From Microplitis mediator (Eukaryota > Arthropoda > Insecta > Hymenoptera > Braconidae), in NCBI RefSeq assembly GCF_029852145.1, contig NC_079979.1:4378501-4442500 (forward strand): 64,000 nt of DNA, read 5' to 3'. The notes below the pieces were generated by a model. The model searched no databases. It was not told the origin of the DNA and was given only the letters and a program-made list of their open reading frames with translations. A program made the position numbers and the translations under genes. Of the stretch, positions 35,366 to 45,147 are shown in pieces (the stretch's first letter is position 1; every line of letters starts with the position of its first letter).

Positions 35366-35878
35366 TACACTAATGGACAAAATTAAAGGATCAAAATAAA
35401 ATTCTAAATTTTTAGGCGATTTTCAACAGGCTCGAACTTTGAGAGAAATGATCGTACAAGAAAAAAAAAAAAAAGGAAATTGTAGCTCCAAGTGTCTACT
35501 TTTTGGATTAGAACTTTAAAATTTTTTAGCGTTAGCAGTTTTTGAGTAATCTTAGAAAAATCAGCGACAAAAAAATTTTCAAATTTAAAAAATTTTTTTT
35601 TTTGGTCTCCGGGCGCGGAAAAAATTATTTTTGCTTAACCACTATGAGGATCGGATACCTTCATTATTCAGCTTTAATTTCTTTTTTTAGGGACCTTGAT
35701 ACGTCCACTTCTCGCCAAGATATCGGTCTTCAAATGGAAAAGGATCCTTTTGTCTTTGATTATCGATATCTTAGAAACCAATGATCGCACAGAAAGTCAA
35801 TGGTGGGTTTTAAAAACTATAATGAATTGCCTTCAACGATTAGCCATTGCTTTTTCGAAAAAAAAATTTTTTCCTATC

Positions 35879-36916
35879 CCCATGCAGGAGCCGCCAGAGT
35901 TGAACCACAGGGCCCTACTTGGCCCAGCACTGGGGAACCTAGCTTTGGCACATCTATATTGGCCCATGCTTGGCTCAAGATTGGGTACTCAGTCTTGGCC
36001 ATTACAATGATTACCCGGGCTTGAGCCAAGACTGGGTAACCTAGCCTTGGCCGTTCAATGGCAACCCAGGCTTGGGCCAAGACTGGGTAATCTAGCCTTG
36101 GCCATCCAATGGGGAGCCAGACTTGGGCCAAGACTGGGTAACCTAGCCTTGGCCGTTCAATGGCAACCCAGGCTTGGGCCAAGACTGGGTAATCTAGGCT
36201 TGGCCGTTACAATGATTACCCAGACTTGGGCCAAGGCTGGGTTCCCCTGTCTTGGCCATTCAATGGCAAGCCAGGCTTGGGCCAAGAATAGGTAACCTAG
36301 CCTTGGCCATCCAATGGGGAGCCAGACTTGGGCCAAGACTGGGTAACCTAGTCTTGGCCATTCAATGACAACCCAGGCTTGGGCCAAGACTGGATGCCCC
36401 TGCCTTGGCCGTCCAATGACAACCCAGACTTGGGCCAAGGTAGAATTACCCAAGTTTGGCTATACCTATGGTTTAATAAGTAGATCATATAAATGTATCA
36501 GTTCAACGTTAGTAGGTTCGTCCAGTAGCTATCGTTCGGACCCAGCAATCTAAAGGACGGCAGTTCGCGCCCGGAGCCCAGCAGAATTTTCACCGAGTTT
36601 TTTTCACATCATTTACCTCCTTCAGATAGTTTAAACGTTAATGATCATAAAATCTACGATGTTAATAATAATAAAATTTTTTTTTTAATTAAATTTATTC
36701 GTTTCCTCGAGGCATGGGCAAGGTCTGGCGAAAAAGTCAGGGCCAGGACTGGCAACCAAGCATGGGCCAGGTCTAGCAACCAGGTCTGGCCCAATGTTAT
36801 CATTCCAGAGTCCTACCAAGGCTGGGCCAAGGCTGGCTTACAAGCTTGGGCCAAGGTTTTACATACTTGGGCCAAGCCTGCGCCAAGCCTGGGCCCGTCG
36901 TACTTTCCTCTCTGGG
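35879..36916. mobile_element. CCC...GGG element with CTTGGGCCAAG arrays and tRNA-like core
   Basis: Starts CCCATGCAGGAGCC and ends TCCTCTCTGGG; TC is present on both sides (35877-35878 and 36917-36918). The intact right arm of the host palindrome shows the empty site (CCTATCGTTACATG, read as complement). The left part (35,990-36,440) is a ~60-bp tandem repeat with CCAGGCTTGGGCCAAGACTG and CCTTGGCC. The right part (36,711-36,900) has CATGGGCCAGG and TGGGCCAAGGC. Between them are a tRNA-like sequence and an A/T stretch. The ~100-aa frames are array translations. Confidence 0.8.
36518..36585 (+). pseudogene. tRNA-like sequence between palindromic arrays
   Basis: Reads CGTCCAGTAGCTATCGTTCG (box A-like TAGCTATCG), GACCCAGCAATCTAAAGGAC, then GGCAGTTCGCGCCCGGAG with a degenerate box B (AGTTCGCGCCC). 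The match is weaker than in the other three loci, but position and layout are the same. It is not a foldable functional tRNA. Confidence 0.45.
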
Positions 36917-38282
36917 TCGTTACATGAATTTAAAAATGCAACAAAAAAAAGGCTTTTTGTGATTTTTTGGAAAATCAAGCGCTGAAACGAAAATATTGTG
37001 GAAATCGATAATGTTAACTGTGCATGTTACAGTTTAATATGTCCACAAAAACCCTACAAAGAGCCAGATCAATCCAACCAGCCGTTTTTTTGTTTCACGC
37101 GACCAAATTTTTGAAAAAATTAAAGGATCACGTTTTTTGCTCTGAAAAGCTCATAATCTTTAACAAGATGAAAACAAACATTTTTTCTGAGCTTTGTCCA
37201 CAATTTTATTGCAGACAGTGCTTAAATTTCCAATAAAGAAAAAAGTTTTTTTTTCGAAACAAAAATTTCAAAAAAAAAAATTTTTTCAAAAAAATGTTTT
37301 TTTGGAATAACTTTAGGAAATTTACAAAACCAACACCCAATAATTTTTAACACGTTTACGTCGCTGCATTTCGTGATTTAACTGATCTCTCAGCCATTAA
37401 ATTCAAAAAAATTTTTTTTTTTGAAATTTTTGTTTCGAAAAAAAAACTTTTTTCTTTATTGGAAATTTAAGCACTGTCTGCAATGAAATTGTGGACAAAG
37501 CTCAGAAAAAATGTTTGTTTTCATCTTGTTAAAGATTATGAGCTTTTCAGAGCAAAAAACGTGATCCTTTAATTTTTTCAAAAATTTGGTCGCGTGAAAC
37601 AAAAAAACGGCTGGTTGGATTGATTTGGCTCTTTGTAGGGTTTTTGTGGACATATTAAACTGTAACATGCACAGTTAACATTATCGATTTCCACAATATT
37701 TTCGTTTCAGCGCTTGATTTTCCAAAAAATCACAAAAAGCCTTTTTTTTGTTGCATTTTTAAATTCATGTAACGATAGGAAAAAATTTTTTTATCGAAAG
37801 AGCAATGGCTAATCGTTGAAGGCAATTCATTATAGTTTTTGAAACCCACCATTAACTATCTGTGCGATCATTGGTTTCTAAGATATCGATAATCAAAGAC
37901 AAAAGGATCCTTTTCCATTTGAAGGCCGATATCTTGGCGAGAAGTGGACGTATCAAGGTCCCTAAAAAAAGAAATTAAAGCTGAATAATGAAGGTATCCG
38001 ATCCTCATAGTGGTTAAGCGAAAAAAATTGTTTTCCGCGCCCGGAGACAAAAAAAAAAAAAAATTAAAAAAATTTTATTGTCGCTGGATTTTCTAAGATT
38101 ACTCAAAAACTGCTAATGCTAAGAAATTTTAAAGTTCTAATCCAAAAAGTAGACACTTGGAACTACAATTTCCTTTTTTTTTATTTTTTGTACGACCATT
38201 TCCCTCAAAGTTAGGGCCTGTTGAAAATCGCCTAAAAATTTGGAATTTTTTTTTTGATCCTTTAATTTTTTCCATTAGTGTA

Positions 38283-38393
38283 TTTTCCTCAATTTATCTA
38301 TAAATTGTCTTATTGAGAAGGTTAATTGCAAGTTTAGGTTTCACTGTATTTAAAAATTGGTGAATATATTTTTGCACGATTCATGATTCACGT
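38283..38393. other. Short unique spacer
   Basis: AT-rich sequence between the palindrome and the CACGGTGG array; nothing recognised. Confidence 0.3.
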
Positions 38394-38605
38394 CCCTCGC
38401 AGATTTGAATCACGGTGGAAACACCGTGGAAGTGTAAACACCGTGGATCCACCGTGGTTACACAGTGGGTTTTTTCTATTTCACCACCGGGTATACACAG
38501 TGTATCCACTGTGATTACGCGGTGTACCCACCGTGATTCCACGGTGCCCTCGCAGATTTGAATCACGGAGGAAACACCGTAGAAGTGTAAACGCCGTGGT
38601 TACCA
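38394..38605 (+). mobile_element. CACGGTGG palindromic array with duplicated terminus
   Basis: Begins CCCTCGCAGATTTGAATCAC and is filled with CACCGTGG / CCACGGTG palindromes. The same terminus recurs at 38,546, followed by a second array start, so two left ends lie ~152 bp apart. It is then broken by AACTTCCCGCT-family sequence. A tRNA-like sequence follows at 39,053, perhaps its displaced core. No right end was found. Confidence 0.5.
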
Positions 38606-38850
38606 ATAGAACTTAACAAAATGCGTTGATTGCCACCTTAACCGTCTCAATCGGTCAATCTATTTGAGAGATATCGTTGGAGAAACAATGGTAAAAAACG
38701 ATTTTTTCGAAAACAACGGTATACAAAAGTATTTTTGAGCTCGAAGAGCTCGAAAATGTATTCACAACAATATTTTCGAGCTCAAGGAGCTTGAAAACAG
38801 CGGGAAGTTTTGGGGCTAGTCCGCAGGGTTAAACGATAGACCGATTTTTT
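38606..38850 (+). repeat. AACTTCCCGCT-family repeat, 3' part
   Basis: Carries GATTGCCACCTTAACCGTCT, AGATATCGTTGGAGAAA, three GAGCTC palindromes and AGCGGGAAGTTTTGGGGCTA. The 5' half of the family is missing. Confidence 0.7.
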
Positions 38851-39052
38851 CCTATACTCTTCGAATATAAAAAAAAAGATTCAACGTATTTGATTCCCCG
38901 AAAACTTAGAAATTCTGTAAGTACCCCGTTTTGCCCCCCTGTATTTATACAAAGAGTACGTCGATTATTGCACTACGGATTTTATATATCGTCATCAATT
39001 ATTCTTTGGTGTCATAATAAATATACTATCTACACCAACGCGATCACATACG

Positions 39053-39123
39053 TGGGTCAGCGCTGTGGATAGCATCAAAGACTTTGATTCGGAAGGATGC
39101 AGGTTCGAGTCCAGTAGTCACCA
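39053..39123 (+). pseudogene. tRNA-like sequence (Arg-like)
   Basis: GGGTCAGCGCTGTGGATAGC (box A-like), AAGACTTTGATTCGGAAGGA in the anticodon-arm position, then TGCAGGTTCGAGTCCAGTAG with a perfect box B GGTTCGAGTCC, and GTCACCA at the end. The order resembles tRNA-Arg (GACTTCGGATCCGAAG) but the arms do not pair well. It is followed by ATTTTTT, a possible Pol III stop. Confidence 0.6.
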
Positions 39124-39231
39124 GGATTTTTTCATTAATTAAATCTTTGTAATCTTCCTCTAAGTAATGTTCCGAATACATTAAATCACGTTTCGGATCA
39201 AATTGAAATTTTCTCTCCCAATTTAATATTT

Positions 39232-39404
39232 TTTAACTTCCCGCTAAGAAAATCGACGATTTTCGAAAAATTGAGAAGTTATTGTTTTCACCCCGATTTG
39301 CGAAAATCGAAATTTCATCAGATGTCGACGTTTCGAAGTTGTAGGAAGCTATTCTGACTATTTTCAGAATGATGTCCGAGTGTCTGTATGTATGTATCTA
39401 TGTA

Positions 39405-39477
<73 letters not shown>

Positions 39478-39935
39478 CCGGTCTATAACTTATTAACTAA
39501 TCAACCGATTTGGATGGTTAAGGCGGCAATCGAAAGAGCTTGTTAGCTATCAACTTTTCTGAAAATTTCAGATTATTTAATCAAGTAGACTCGATAATAT
39601 TGGCGAATTACGAAAAAAAAATTTTTTTCTTTCAGTTTTTTATTGATTTCTTTGAAACGATTTATACGATCAACTTCAAAATCTAATCAGCTCTAGAACT
39701 TGATAAAACGCGTCGATTGCCGCCTTAGCCATCTCAATCGGAGTATTCGTTCCTGAGATATCGTGGGAGAAAGAAATGCTAAAATCGGTTTTTTTCGAAA
39801 ACAATGGCACACAAAAGTATTTTCGAGCTCGAAGAGCTCAAAAATGTATCCACAACCATGCTTTCGAGCTCGAGGAGCTCGAATACAGCGGGAAGTTTTG
39901 GGGCTAGCCCGCAGGGTCAACCGATAGACAGATTT
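39232..39935 (+). repeat. AACTTCCCGCT-family repeat, nearly complete copy
   Basis: From AACTTCCCGCTAAGAAAATC through GGAAGCTATTCTGACTATTT, a long TG microsatellite (39,408-39,476), TTAAGGCGGCAATCGAAAG, GCCGCCTTAGCCATCTCAAT and paired GAGCTC palindromes to CAGCGGGAAGTTTTGGGGCT. Both edges contain AACTTCCCGCT in inverse orientation, so these may be its terminal inverted repeats. The 112-aa minus-strand frame is repeat-derived. Confidence 0.75.
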
Positions 39936-39943
39936 TTTTAATA

Positions 39944-40115
39944 GGGATGCGCTAGTGGGATCTCTTGGGGATTTCCCTATTGGGGCATAGCTGGAACTGC
40001 CCAATAAGAGCCCAATAGGTCTTTGCGTCACATCCCTATGTGCGCTCCCTGTAGGGCAACCCTATAAGGACCCAATATGTCTCACATAAAAATTTCTAGT
40101 CGGGATAGCCTGCAG
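39944..40115. mobile_element. CCCAATAGG array ending TTTCTAGTCGGG
   Basis: Short array of CCCAATA / TATTGGG and CCTATAAGG motifs. It ends AAAAATTTCTAGTCGGG, i.e. a CCCGACTAGAAA terminus on the opposite strand that also appears at 63,631. The left end is not clear. Confidence 0.4.
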
Positions 40116-40581
40116 GATCAGCTGTTTTCAAAACTTTTTTTTTTGTGATTTTTCCACTGCCATCTCTCGCCTGTTTACAGTTTGTTGAAAATCATTGTGA
40201 AATTTCTAATTTAACTCTAATCGGTTGAACATGGGTCGTTCGTGTACAAATATTTTACTGTAAATAATTTACATGCCTCCGAATTTTGATGAAAATGCTT
40301 ATTGAAAAAGAGATTTTCGGGGCTGGCAACAACTCAATGCATAATTAGAAGTCCAAAGAAGACCTACGAATTTATTCAGATTTTTCCTTACAGAATGACA
40401 TAGTTAAATAAGCGGTGGCCGCTTATGACCCATGTTCAACGTTTACGGGTGCTAAAAATAACGACACCGGATTAGGGATAAATTAAAATTGTTGTTTTGT
40501 TAATGTAAGTAAATAATGTCATCGGCAACAATAGTTTTTTTTTAGTAGTGGAATTAATTTTGAATATCAATTATCAGTTAC
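40116..40581. other. Non-coding, probable intron
   Basis: No gene. It would be intron downstream of the minus-strand exon at 40,582. A decayed piece of the AACTTCCCGCT family end (CCTGCAGGATCAGCTG) is at about 40,110-40,130. Confidence 0.3.
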
Positions 40582-40693
40582 CTTTCAAATGTTCTGGAGT
40601 ATCTGCTGCCCCTGCTCGCATTATATCACTCAAGTAATGCTCCAATGTTCTCATATTATCCAACGGTGAGTTGCCATTTGCCGTCATACGATC
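40582..40693 (-). CDS. Candidate internal coding exon
   Basis: Minus strand: acceptor TTTTTCTTCATTTCAG is followed by 37 codons plus one base and a donor G|GTAACTG. The frame reads DRMTANGNSPLDNMRTLEHY then LSDIMRAGAADTPEHLK, fully open, with balanced composition and clean splice sites. This is the strongest host-exon signal in the window. It starts in phase 0 and ends in phase 1. I do not recognise the protein. No neighbouring exon could be joined with confidence. Confidence 0.7.
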
Positions 40694-41119
40694 CTGAAAT
40701 GAAGAAAAATAATGTAACTGAATCGCAAGTTATCCAATAGAAAAATAAATCTCATCACACTGGTTATTTCGCCAACTTACAAATACGTAAGAAAACGTAT
40801 CTGTCAATAACTTGGAATTACTATTTCATGAGTAGATATATGTCCGTGTTTTAAAACAAAACCAATTTTTTTTCCGTGAAAACAGGTTCAAAAGTTTCAC
40901 TTAGACATAAAAATACGCCTGTGAAAATTAGAGCTCTTAATATTAACATTAAGAAGTTCCGCATCGCAATTTCCTATTTTCCAAAAGAATTATATCGAAA
41001 AAACTTTTTGCGTCTTCTGCAGGTTAACTTTTGAAAGGGAATTGAATGTTCTACAAAAAAAGTCTCCTATGATTTTTATAGAAATCCATCTGTTCAAAAG
41101 TTATTTAAGCTTGAACTCA
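40694..41119. other. Non-coding, probable intron
   Basis: Sequence upstream (minus strand) of the exon at 40,582-40,693. No repeat boundary or open frame recognised. Confidence 0.3.
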
Positions 41120-41600
41120 AATATACTCATGCCAAAAATTAAAGAAACAGAAAAATTTTAGAAATTTTTTAGTGACTTTTGGAAGGCTGAATTTTCGTGA
41201 AAAATTATCGCATCAAGATTTAAAAAAAAGCATTTTGAAGCTTAAAATCTCTAGTTTCAAGAACTTTTGATTGAAATTTTTTTAAACTTACGGCTATTGC
41301 GCAATCGTATAAGAATACCGCGAGACAAAAATTTTTGAAATTTTTCTTTTTCTTTCAAAGGGTCCACGGGCCGAAGAAAATTTTTTTTTAGCTAAACCAA
41401 ATGGTAGGTCAGTTAGCAAATTTATTCAGCTTTAATTTGCTTTTTTTTGAGCCTTGTACGACAATTTGTCGCTGAGATATTCAGCTCTCAAACAAAAAAG
41501 GATCCTTTTGGCTTTAGTCATCGATAACTAAACTACCAATGATCGTACAGTAAATCGAAGGGTGGCTCTGAAAACTTCAATAAGTTCCCAACAAGGCTCT
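41120..41600 (+). repeat. Diverged copy of the 35368 Tc1-like arm
   Basis: Collinear but diverged relative to 35,368-35,830: a CAAAAATTAAAGAAAC start, AGCTTTAATTTGCTTTTTTT, AAAAAAGGATCCTTTTGGCT, ATCGATAAC and ACCAATGATCGTACAG. The first ~150 bp also match the core of the element at 3782-4703. Confidence 0.65.
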
Positions 41601-42239
41601 TCAAAATTTTTTATAGAAACAAATTTTTTTATAACTGCTGCCTTTAAAGTTCAATATTCGAGCGTCGTGTGGCGCGAGTAAAATAGGTCTTTCTCTCGAT
41701 AGCTCGACGAAACTATAGAACGATGTCGAAAAATCAGCTGTTGGACTTTTCAGCATGATTTTACTGTGCTGAAAAGTAATTGCCTATAGGAAATGTATAC
41801 AAATTACCTAGCAACCGTCGTTCACTCGAGTTAGAAAAAGATAGTGATACTTTTTTCTCCATATACTCCTACTGTCGCATTTATCCTGAAATTCGCACAT
41901 GCGCAAATAGAAAGACGACAATTGGAAACCTGCATAGTGATCATATGTTTCTTATTCTTATTGAATATCATAACTTGTGTGTTTGTATTGTGAAAATAAT
42001 ATTATTATCATATTATTAATCGTTCAATAAAAATTTTCACATTATTAAAAACAGTCAGAGATTTTAATTAATAAAATTAATAAACTAATTAATAGAATTC
42101 AATTGAAAAATAAAACATGAATAGATTGTTATTATTTACACTTGTACAATTGTTTATATTTAGAAGGTAATTTTTTATTCTCTAAATGATTGAATTCCTC
42201 TCGATTAAACTTTAAAGGCAGTCGTTATAAAAAATATTG
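41601..42239. other. Non-coding stretch
   Basis: A 79-aa frame at 41,780-42,019 (with a few Cys and Arg) has no splice or family support. Nothing else recognised. Confidence 0.3.
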
Positions 42240-42469
42240 TTCGATACAAAGGATTAAAAAGAGGGATACGGTATGCATGTATTGTCAACACTCGTCTAGG
42301 GATATGTTACATTCACAACGAGAACTCGTACCTACATCTCTCTCGCACTCGCTTCGCTCGTGCGAGAAAGATGTATGTACTCGTTCTCGTTGAGAATGCG
42401 GCATAACCCAAGACTTGTGTCGCCAATCCAAGCATGCCGCAAACCCTCTTTTTAATCCTACGTATCGAA
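42240..42469. repeat. Strong 230-bp hairpin
   Basis: Outer arms TTCGATAC...AGGATTAAAAAGAGGG and CCCTCTTTTTAATCCT...GTATCGAA are complementary. The centre (about 42,319-42,393) folds tightly: ACGAGAACTCGTACCTACAT, TCTCTCGCACTCGCTTCGCT then complement to TACTCGTTCTCGT. It is much more GC-rich than the surroundings. The two frames over it are antisense shadows. It could be a small palindromic MITE or give rise to a structured RNA. Confidence 0.7.
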
Positions 42470-42707
42470 AATAGCTATTTCCATCTTTAACATCAATTAG
42501 AAATAAGCACAAAAAAACGACTTTTCTTGGTTTTTCAGTAAATCGACCGCTACTTTGGAAATGTTGATGGAAAGATTAATGTTGTCAGGGTCTTTTTAAG
42601 CTTTATGTACCCACAATAACCCTGCTTTTTTATGTTTTTTGGTATGTTTTTCCGAAAACTACATTCAAAAATAAAGAAAATGAAAAAAAAAATAAACATC
42701 TGAAAAG
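42470..42707. other. Non-coding spacer
   Basis: No feature recognised. Confidence 0.3.
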
Positions 42708-42766
42708 CGTTGGACCCTGCAGGCCAGCCCCAAACTTTCCCGCTGGTTTCGAGCTCAAGAGCTCGA
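42708..42766 (-). repeat. AACTTCCCGCT-family end fragment
   Basis: Only the GGACCCTGCAGGCCAGCCCC, TTTCCCGCTGG and GAGCTCAAGAGCTC end of the family is present, as in reverse-oriented copies at 18.7 and 33.1 kb. Confidence 0.65.
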
Positions 42767-43799
42767 GATCTTTTTTTTTTAATTTTTAACTTGATAATAC
42801 TTAGTATTACACGAGTTTTTTCAAGTTTGAAAACAGAAATTTTTTATGTTAAACATGGAAATTTTAAAACATCGACAATAATTAAGAAACAAGTTTTCTT
42901 AAAATTTTTATTTACGATTACGTTCAATAAAATCAATGTATTGAGGTGGAAAACAACGTAAGTGATTAAAATGAGTTCTGGCTTAGATCACAGAGTTAAT
43001 ATTCAAAATATCCAAGAGAAATGTTAAAAACGGTGATTTTTAAATTTTTCTGTGGATAGTATTATCTAAGGTAATAGCCCCTATACCCACTCACTTTTTA
43101 TTGGAGTGAGATTAAATCACTCATTATAAATGTTTAAATAAAATGGAAAACCAATTATTTTTTATAGTTTCAAGTATTAGAATAAACTTTTAGTTTGAAG
43201 AATAATGTTAATAATTAATTTCTTGAATAAGGTCCTTGAGTGTACCCATAGTCGCTCACTTAAAGTTGTGATGTACCATTACTCGATCAACACATGGCCC
43301 TATAGTCGCTCAAAGACAATATCAATTAAACTATGATAAGTTTATTGATTTGGAAAATAATTTATAAATTATATTACTTTATTCTTTCATTACATAAAAT
43401 TTCATGAATTTTAAAAATATATTTAATAAGATATAGTTATAACAATAATTACAAAATTTGATGTAACCTAAATTTAATCTTACGAATGAACGTTACAGTA
43501 AAAAATGCCCGGTTGAGTGCGATTTTGAAAACATTCATTTAACTTAAATTTATACTCTATTATAAAATAAATTGATACATCATATTTTAGTATATTGAGG
43601 ATTCGGTCTAAGACGCTCGTGCTATGCGCATCGTATCTGAAGACTCACATTACATATTAAGAATTTATACCATTTCAAGCAATTTTTATCAGTCAACATT
43701 GTGCTTTGCGGTTTTTTAACGCTTTTAATTCGTATTGTGTGTGATAATTATTAGCGTAAATGTTTCATGGGGCAAGTAAAAGGAAAAAAATACGTCTCA
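42767..43799. other. Non-coding stretch upstream of the LINE
   Basis: Contains three loose copies of (C)CCATAGTCGCTCAC / CCCACTCAC at 43,092, 43,256 and 43,302, otherwise nothing recognised. Confidence 0.3.
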
Positions 43800-44070
43800 A
43801 ACTCCCACGTGTCATTATAGGTTAGAGCAGTATTTAGCTGTCTTTTTACTCCAAGTAATCAGAATAATTTGTCATTGTAGTTCTCAGCTTTATTACTTCT
43901 TAAATTAATTAATATAATTGATATTCACTGAGCGTGATGTTTATTTGTGATAAGGTTTTAATTGTGCAATCATAGTTATTCCATTGGCACCCACGTGGCA
44001 TTATAGATTAGAGCAGAGCTGGGCCTGTCGCTACACGGAGAAACTCGTGGTGGGATGTAAAGAAGAGGTC

Positions 44071-45147
44071 ATGAATTACAGATCCCCAAAGTTATCGGAC
44101 CTCAGTGATCTCAGTACTTCTTCTAAATCTGAAAATACTGCCGATTTTCCAGAGGAAAAAACCAATAGACCTGTAACACAAACTAACCTCACTCTCACTC
44201 CAGGTAACCTTGACCAAGTATCATCAGCAGTCCCCCAGGAAATTTTGGGGAGTAAAATTACTCTAGGGGCTAAAAAAGGTAGGCTAACCAACGCCATATT
44301 GCTACAAAAGGAAAAAGTACTTACAACAAACACTATTTTTAAGTATTTGGATACAACAAGCACCAAAAGAAGCCAAGATGAGGACCATTACGTAACCCCT
44401 GAACCATCCCAACCTGCGAAAATCCTGAGAACAAAATATACTGGCCAGGATGTACACACTCCAATAATAGAAACAGAGCTCGGCAGGAATATAGAAAACA
44501 TGGAAGGAGTCGTAGCAAAACTGGAGGAAACGAGGCTGCAAAATTCGGCTGACATGAATATCCTGAAAAATGACCTGGTTTAAATAATCGATTCAACCCG
44601 CAAAGACACCGTGAAAGAACTCCAAGCTGACATAGATAATCTTCAAAAAGACAATAACAAGCTAAAAAACACTGTTACAGCCCTGGAAGCTCGGGTTGAT
44701 GAACTAGAACTAGGTGCAGTTACGTTTCCTGAAAACAACCACTACGGACATCAATCCCTACAAAACAAAATCTCAACAGTGGCCGGCAACACGGTGGAGA
44801 AATATGTACTTTGGAACAATATTATAGTGAGTGGCTTAAAAATGTTAACTGGCAATATACTCGAGGAATCAAATAAATTCATCCAGGATAACTTCGGGTT
44901 GGTGGACTGCGTCGTAGGAGCTTCACTGGTTGGGAAAGACAGTAACAGAATTAAAGCCACTATCAAAGACGGGGTAACTAAAAAAGAAATAATGAAGCAA
45001 AAACCACCAATATTTTTTAATCAAGATCTAACACCCCAGGAAAGCTTAGCCTCAAAGAAGCTGAGAGATGAGGCACCAAGATTAAAAAGTACTAATAAAA
45101 CATTCAAAATCGGGTTCCTGAAGATAACGGTAAATGGTACTGATTTG
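44071..45147 (+). pseudogene. LINE ORF1, broken part 1
   Basis: ATG at 44,071 starts MNYRSPKLSDLSDLSTSSKS; upstream in-frame sequence lacks an ATG. A TAA at 44,581-44,583 splits the frame but the same frame continues in register (IIDSTRKDTVKELQ). The middle (ELQADIDNLQKDNNKLKNTV) is a clear heptad coiled coil; the C-terminal part (NNIIVSGLKMLTG, GASLVGKDSNRIKATIKDG, PIFFNQDLTPQESLASKKLR) resembles the nucleic-acid-binding fold of LINE ORF1 proteins. It runs into the insertion after NGTDL. Antisense frames are shadows. Confidence 0.7.

Larger units (their letters stand above)
35368..38280. mobile_element. 2.9-kb palindromic Tc1/mariner-like fold-back element
   Basis: Ends CACTAATGGACAAAATTAAA and TTTAATTTTTTCCATTAGTG are inverted, flanked by TA. 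The left arm (35,368-35,878 plus 36,919-37,285) and right arm (37,410-38,280) are near-identical over about 870 bp, with a ~125-bp spacer. The left arm is interrupted by a 1038-bp element (35879-36916) missing from the right arm. Twin 70-aa frames at 37,024 and 37,456 mirror each other because of the palindrome. No transposase is evident. Confidence 0.8.

Noticed and set aside
35874..36453. Overlapping ~100-aa frames on both strands (MAQAWVAIERPRLGYPVLAQ type)
   Set aside because: They are translations of the ~60-bp CTTGGGCCAAG tandem array; a period divisible by three keeps the frame open.
37024..37668. Two almost identical 70-aa frames on opposite strands
   Set aside because: They lie at mirrored positions in the palindrome arms; identity reflects the DNA palindrome, and there is no family match.
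42190..42512. 67- and 75-aa frames
   Set aside because: Both cross the GC-rich hairpin and mirror each other.
44076..44596. Minus-strand frames of 79-96 aa
   Set aside because: Antisense shadows of the LINE ORF1.
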